DNA from: an uncultured Bacteroidales bacterium | GTDB taxonomy: Bacteria > Bacteroidota > Bacteroidia > Bacteroidales > UBA932 | Assembly: GCA_934675095.1 (NCBI GenBank) | Contig: CAKUPC010000002.1 | Coordinates: 139,749 to 203,748 of the forward strand | Reading direction: 5' to 3' | DNA: 64,000 nt | Shown here: piece after piece, positions 62,144-64,000 of the stretch | Position numbering within the stretch: position 1 is the first letter of the stretch | How the letters are laid out: every line of letters begins with the position of its first letter | Program-made: the position numbers and the translations under genes | Notes under the pieces: model-generated | The model's database searches: none | Told to the model about the DNA's origin: nothing | Seen by the model: the letters and a program-made list of their open reading frames with translations, nothing else

Positions 62144-63685
62144 ATGGAAAAGAAAATAGTGTTTTTGACCGGGGCGACCGGAAATATGGGCTGGGCGGGC
62201 TTTCAGGAGTTGCACGCGAGGGCTGACAGGTTTGTCGTCAGGCTGCTTGCCCGTCCGAGCGAGAAGAACAGGAAGAAACTGGAACCTTATATAAATGACC
62301 CGTCGGTGGAGATTGTCTGGGGCGACCTCACGAACTACGAGGATGTGCTGCGCGGCGTGACGGGTGCCGACTATGTCCTTCATGTCGGGGGTATGGTGTC
62401 TCCAGCGGCGGATTATTTCCCGGAGAAGACGCTGAAAGTCAATGTCTCTTCTTCCGAGAATGTCGCGAAGGCGGTGCTGGCTCAGCCTGAGCCGGGGAGG
62501 GTCAGAGTTGTCTATATCGGTTCGGTGGCTCAGCTCGGGGACAGGCTTTTTCCGTATCACTGGGGGCGCTCCGGCGACCCTGTCATGGCAAGTGCCTACG
62601 ATATGTATTCGGTTTCCAAGTGCCGTGCTGAAAAGGTCATAGTCGATTCCGGCATCCCGCACTGGGTGTCGCTGCGTCAGTCGGGCATTCTCTATCCGGC
62701 CATCCTCAATGTCGTGAATCCCACCGCCTTCCATGTCCCCGTTGCTGGCGTGCTCGAATGGGCTACCATCGAGGATTCGGGCCGTCTCCTTGCGAATGTC
62801 TGCGAGGACTGGGTACCGGAGGAGTTCTGGAACAATTTCTACAACATCGGCAGCGGTGAGCAGTACAGGATGACGAACTATGAGTTCGAGACCCGTCTTC
62901 TCCGTACCCTCGGTCTTCCCGGCCCGGAAAAGGTCTTTGATCCGCAGTGGTTTGCGCTGAAGAATTTCCACGGAATGTGGTATGAGGACTCGGATGTCCT
63001 TGAGAATTATCTCCATTTCCGGGAAAATATGCCTGTTGAGGAATATTTCCGTCAGATGAAGTCGAAGCTTCCGTGGTTCTACAACCTCGCGTTCCTTGCC
63101 CCGGCATTCGCCGTCAAGATGTTCATGAAACCGTATGCCTTTGAGAAGGGCATGGGCACGCAGTCGTGGGTGAATGACGACCCGGAAAAGATGGCGGCCT
63201 ACTACGGCTCCCGTGAGGCCTGGGAGGAGATAAAGTCATGGAAGGACGTGATTCCGCCGCATTTTGAAAAGAACATTGAAAAGGCGCGCGAAGCCGGTGA
63301 ACTGCACACACTTGACCACGGATGGGACGAGTCGAAGTCAATCTATGAACTGACTGACGAGGAGATCCGGTCGGCCGCCGAGTTCCGGGGAGGCAAATTC
63401 CTCGGAGCGGCAGGAGGGGAAGGGGCGGCCGCTGACGAAAGCTCTGTGCGTCCGCAGGACAGCGGCGCCGCGTACGCGGACAGCGGTGCGTCAGCGGCGG
63501 GCGGCGGCACGAAGCCGCTCCGGAAGCCGTGCACCCTGTACCTCTGGGAATGCGAGCACGGTCACCGCTTCACCGCCTCGCTCGAATATGTCCTCTTCGG
63601 CGGCGGCTGGTGCAGCGAATGCCCGCTCGACACACTCGGCGCCACCGCGACTCCCCGCAACAAGTTCATCTCTCAGTTATTATAA
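62144..63685 (+). CDS. Extended SDR (NAD-dependent epimerase-like) protein with C-terminal metal-ribbon-like tail
   Basis: Protein of 513 aa. The Rossmann motif LTGATGNMGWAG (residues about 8-19) and catalytic YSVSK (about 162-166) place it in the extended short-chain dehydrogenase/epimerase group. After residue 320 it departs from simple epimerases. The tail contains an Ala/Gly/Ser-rich low-complexity stretch (about 425-455) and then CTLYLWECEHGHRF with CSEC, a possible zinc ribbon of Cys and His. Substrate is unknown. Confidence 0.8.
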   Translation: MEKKIVFLTGATGNMGWAGFQELHARADRFVVRLLARPSEKNRKKLEPYINDPSVEIVWGDLTNYEDVLRGVTGADYVLHVGGMVSPAADYFPEKTLKVNVSSSENVAKAVLAQPEPGRVRVVYIGSVAQLGDRLFPYHWGRSGDPVMASAYDMYSVSKCRAEKVIVDSGIPHWVSLRQSGILYPAILNVVNPTAFHVPVAGVLEWATIEDSGRLLANVCEDWVPEEFWNNFYNIGSGEQYRMTNYEFETRLLRTLGLPGPEKVFDPQWFALKNFHGMWYEDSDVLENYLHFRENMPVEEYFRQMKSKLPWFYNLAFLAPAFAVKMFMKPYAFEKGMGTQSWVNDDPEKMAAYYGSREAWEEIKSWKDVIPPHFEKNIEKAREAGELHTLDHGWDESKSIYELTDEEIRSAAEFRGGKFLGAAGGEGAAADESSVRPQDSGAAYADSGASAAGGGTKPLRKPCTLYLWECEHGHRFTASLEYVLFGGGWCSECPLDTLGATATPRNKFISQLL

Positions 63686-63749
63686 GACATAATGTCTGAG
63701 AGCGAAAGTCGCAGAAAGTCTAAAAAAAATTCCATATAGATTGCTTGGA

Positions 63750-63872
63750 GGTAGGCTGAAGAGACGGATGGGATGCAAGGCGGACGGTGAAGATGAAACC
63801 GCAGCAACCTGATGGTTGTGAGGATTTCATCAAGACATCCAACGCCGCAGACCGCCGCCTCTTTAGCCTACC
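63750..63872 (-). repeat. 3'-UTR fold-back element, copy C (long form)
   Basis: Outer arms GGTAGGCTGAAGAG (63750-63763) and CTCTTTAGCCTACC (63859-63872) are complementary at 13 of 14 positions, the other being a G-T pair; the right arm includes the stop and last two codons of the terminal gene. Inside are GATGGGATGCAAGGCGGACG, stem GATGAAA/TTTCATC, hairpin CAACC-tgat-GGTTG and AACGCCGCAGACCGC, closely matching copy B. Confidence 0.8.
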
Positions 63873-64000
63873 AGCCAGACGAGGACATGCCTATCGAAGA
63901 TCATATACTCCAGATCAAACTCCTCCTCATGCCCATCCTTATGGATGAAGGTGGCCTCAAGCTCGCCCTCCCCCTTGGGGTTGAACTTCTCCACCTCAAT
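63863..64000 (-). CDS. 3' end of an unidentified gene (partial)
   Basis: Open frame of 45 codons running in from the right edge of the window to TAA at 63863-63865. The visible C-terminus reads IEVEKFNPKGEGELEATFIH followed by KDGHEEEFDLEYMIFDRHVL and VWLVG. It is acidic and beta-like; no family is recognised. Its 3' end overlaps the arm of repeat copy C. Confidence 0.6.
   Translation of the reverse strand: MEVEKFNPKGEGELEATFIHKDGHEEEFDLEYMIFDRHVLVWLVG

Overview
The window (about 64 kb, moderately GC-rich) is chromosomal DNA of a Bacteroidota bacterium, most likely order Bacteroidales. The evidence is: a SusC/SusD locus with BACON and Fibrobacter-paralogous-domain lipoproteins; Bacteroidota-restricted families next to their usual partners (DUF4270 beside a short GT5 starch synthase, DUF3098 between ftsX and uppP, DUF4294, a NagB-PIG-L fusion); and repeated matches to the Bacteroidota promoter -7 box TAnnTTTG about 19 bp downstream of TTG. 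Genus is not determined. No rRNA, tRNA, CRISPR array, integrase or insertion sequence was seen.

Layout. (1) 1-4188: first part of the S10 ribosomal cluster, rplC-rplD-rplW-rplB-rpsS-rplV-rpsC, with its own promoter, a 3'-UTR repeat and a terminator. (2) About 4.2-14.9 kb: an 11-kb block that splits the S10 operon (uvrC, a PnuC-type transporter, acpP, DUF4270 lipoprotein, starch synthase, ftsX-DUF3098-uppP-lpxH, an exported protein, DUF4294 protein). (3) 14.9-25.7 kb: the cluster resumes from a fresh promoter at rplP and runs unbroken through rplQ (29-spc-alpha parts, secY, map, infA, rpmJ, rpoA). (4) 25.7-27.3 kb: AAA-ATPase/PD-(D/E)XK protein. (5) 27.3-41.2 kb: a LacI-controlled ribose/nucleoside utilisation locus (ribokinase, sugar permease, two clan GH-A-like lipoproteins, SusC, SusD, BACON lipoprotein, nucleoside hydrolase); the first glycosidase is frameshifted at a G8 tract. 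(6) 41.2-43.9 kb: an AT-rich restriction-modification island with an N6-adenine methylase and an endonuclease split in two frames. (7) 44-46.8 kb: nagB and a NagB-PIG-L fusion. (8) 46.9-51.5 kb: sufB, a second PnuC-like gene, sufC, a half-length sufD, ispE. (9) 51.7-56.8 kb: unknown lipoprotein, yifB/comM, tsaE, mlaE-mlaF. (10) 57-62 kb: ECF sigma factor with a membrane-spanning anti-sigma-like/outer-membrane-barrel protein, TPR protein, EnvC-like protein. (11) 62.1 kb to the end: an SDR protein with a metal-ribbon tail and the 3' end of one more gene.

The most unusual signal is a family of five 3'-UTR fold-back elements (4008, 7379, 56881, 62040, 63750). Each begins at the stop codon of an unrelated gene (rpsC, DUF4270, the barrel protein, the EnvC-like protein, the terminal partial gene), always in the same orientation to that gene. 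They share a core, and the outer arms differ in sequence at every locus yet remain self-complementary, often pairing with the stop codon and last codons of the gene. Three copies carry an internal hairpin and two lack it. A second repeat (11384 and 48410) supplies a purine-rich tract just upstream of uppP and the second pnuC. These two families, the split S10 operon, the G8 frameshift and the half-length SufD are the points most worth checking.
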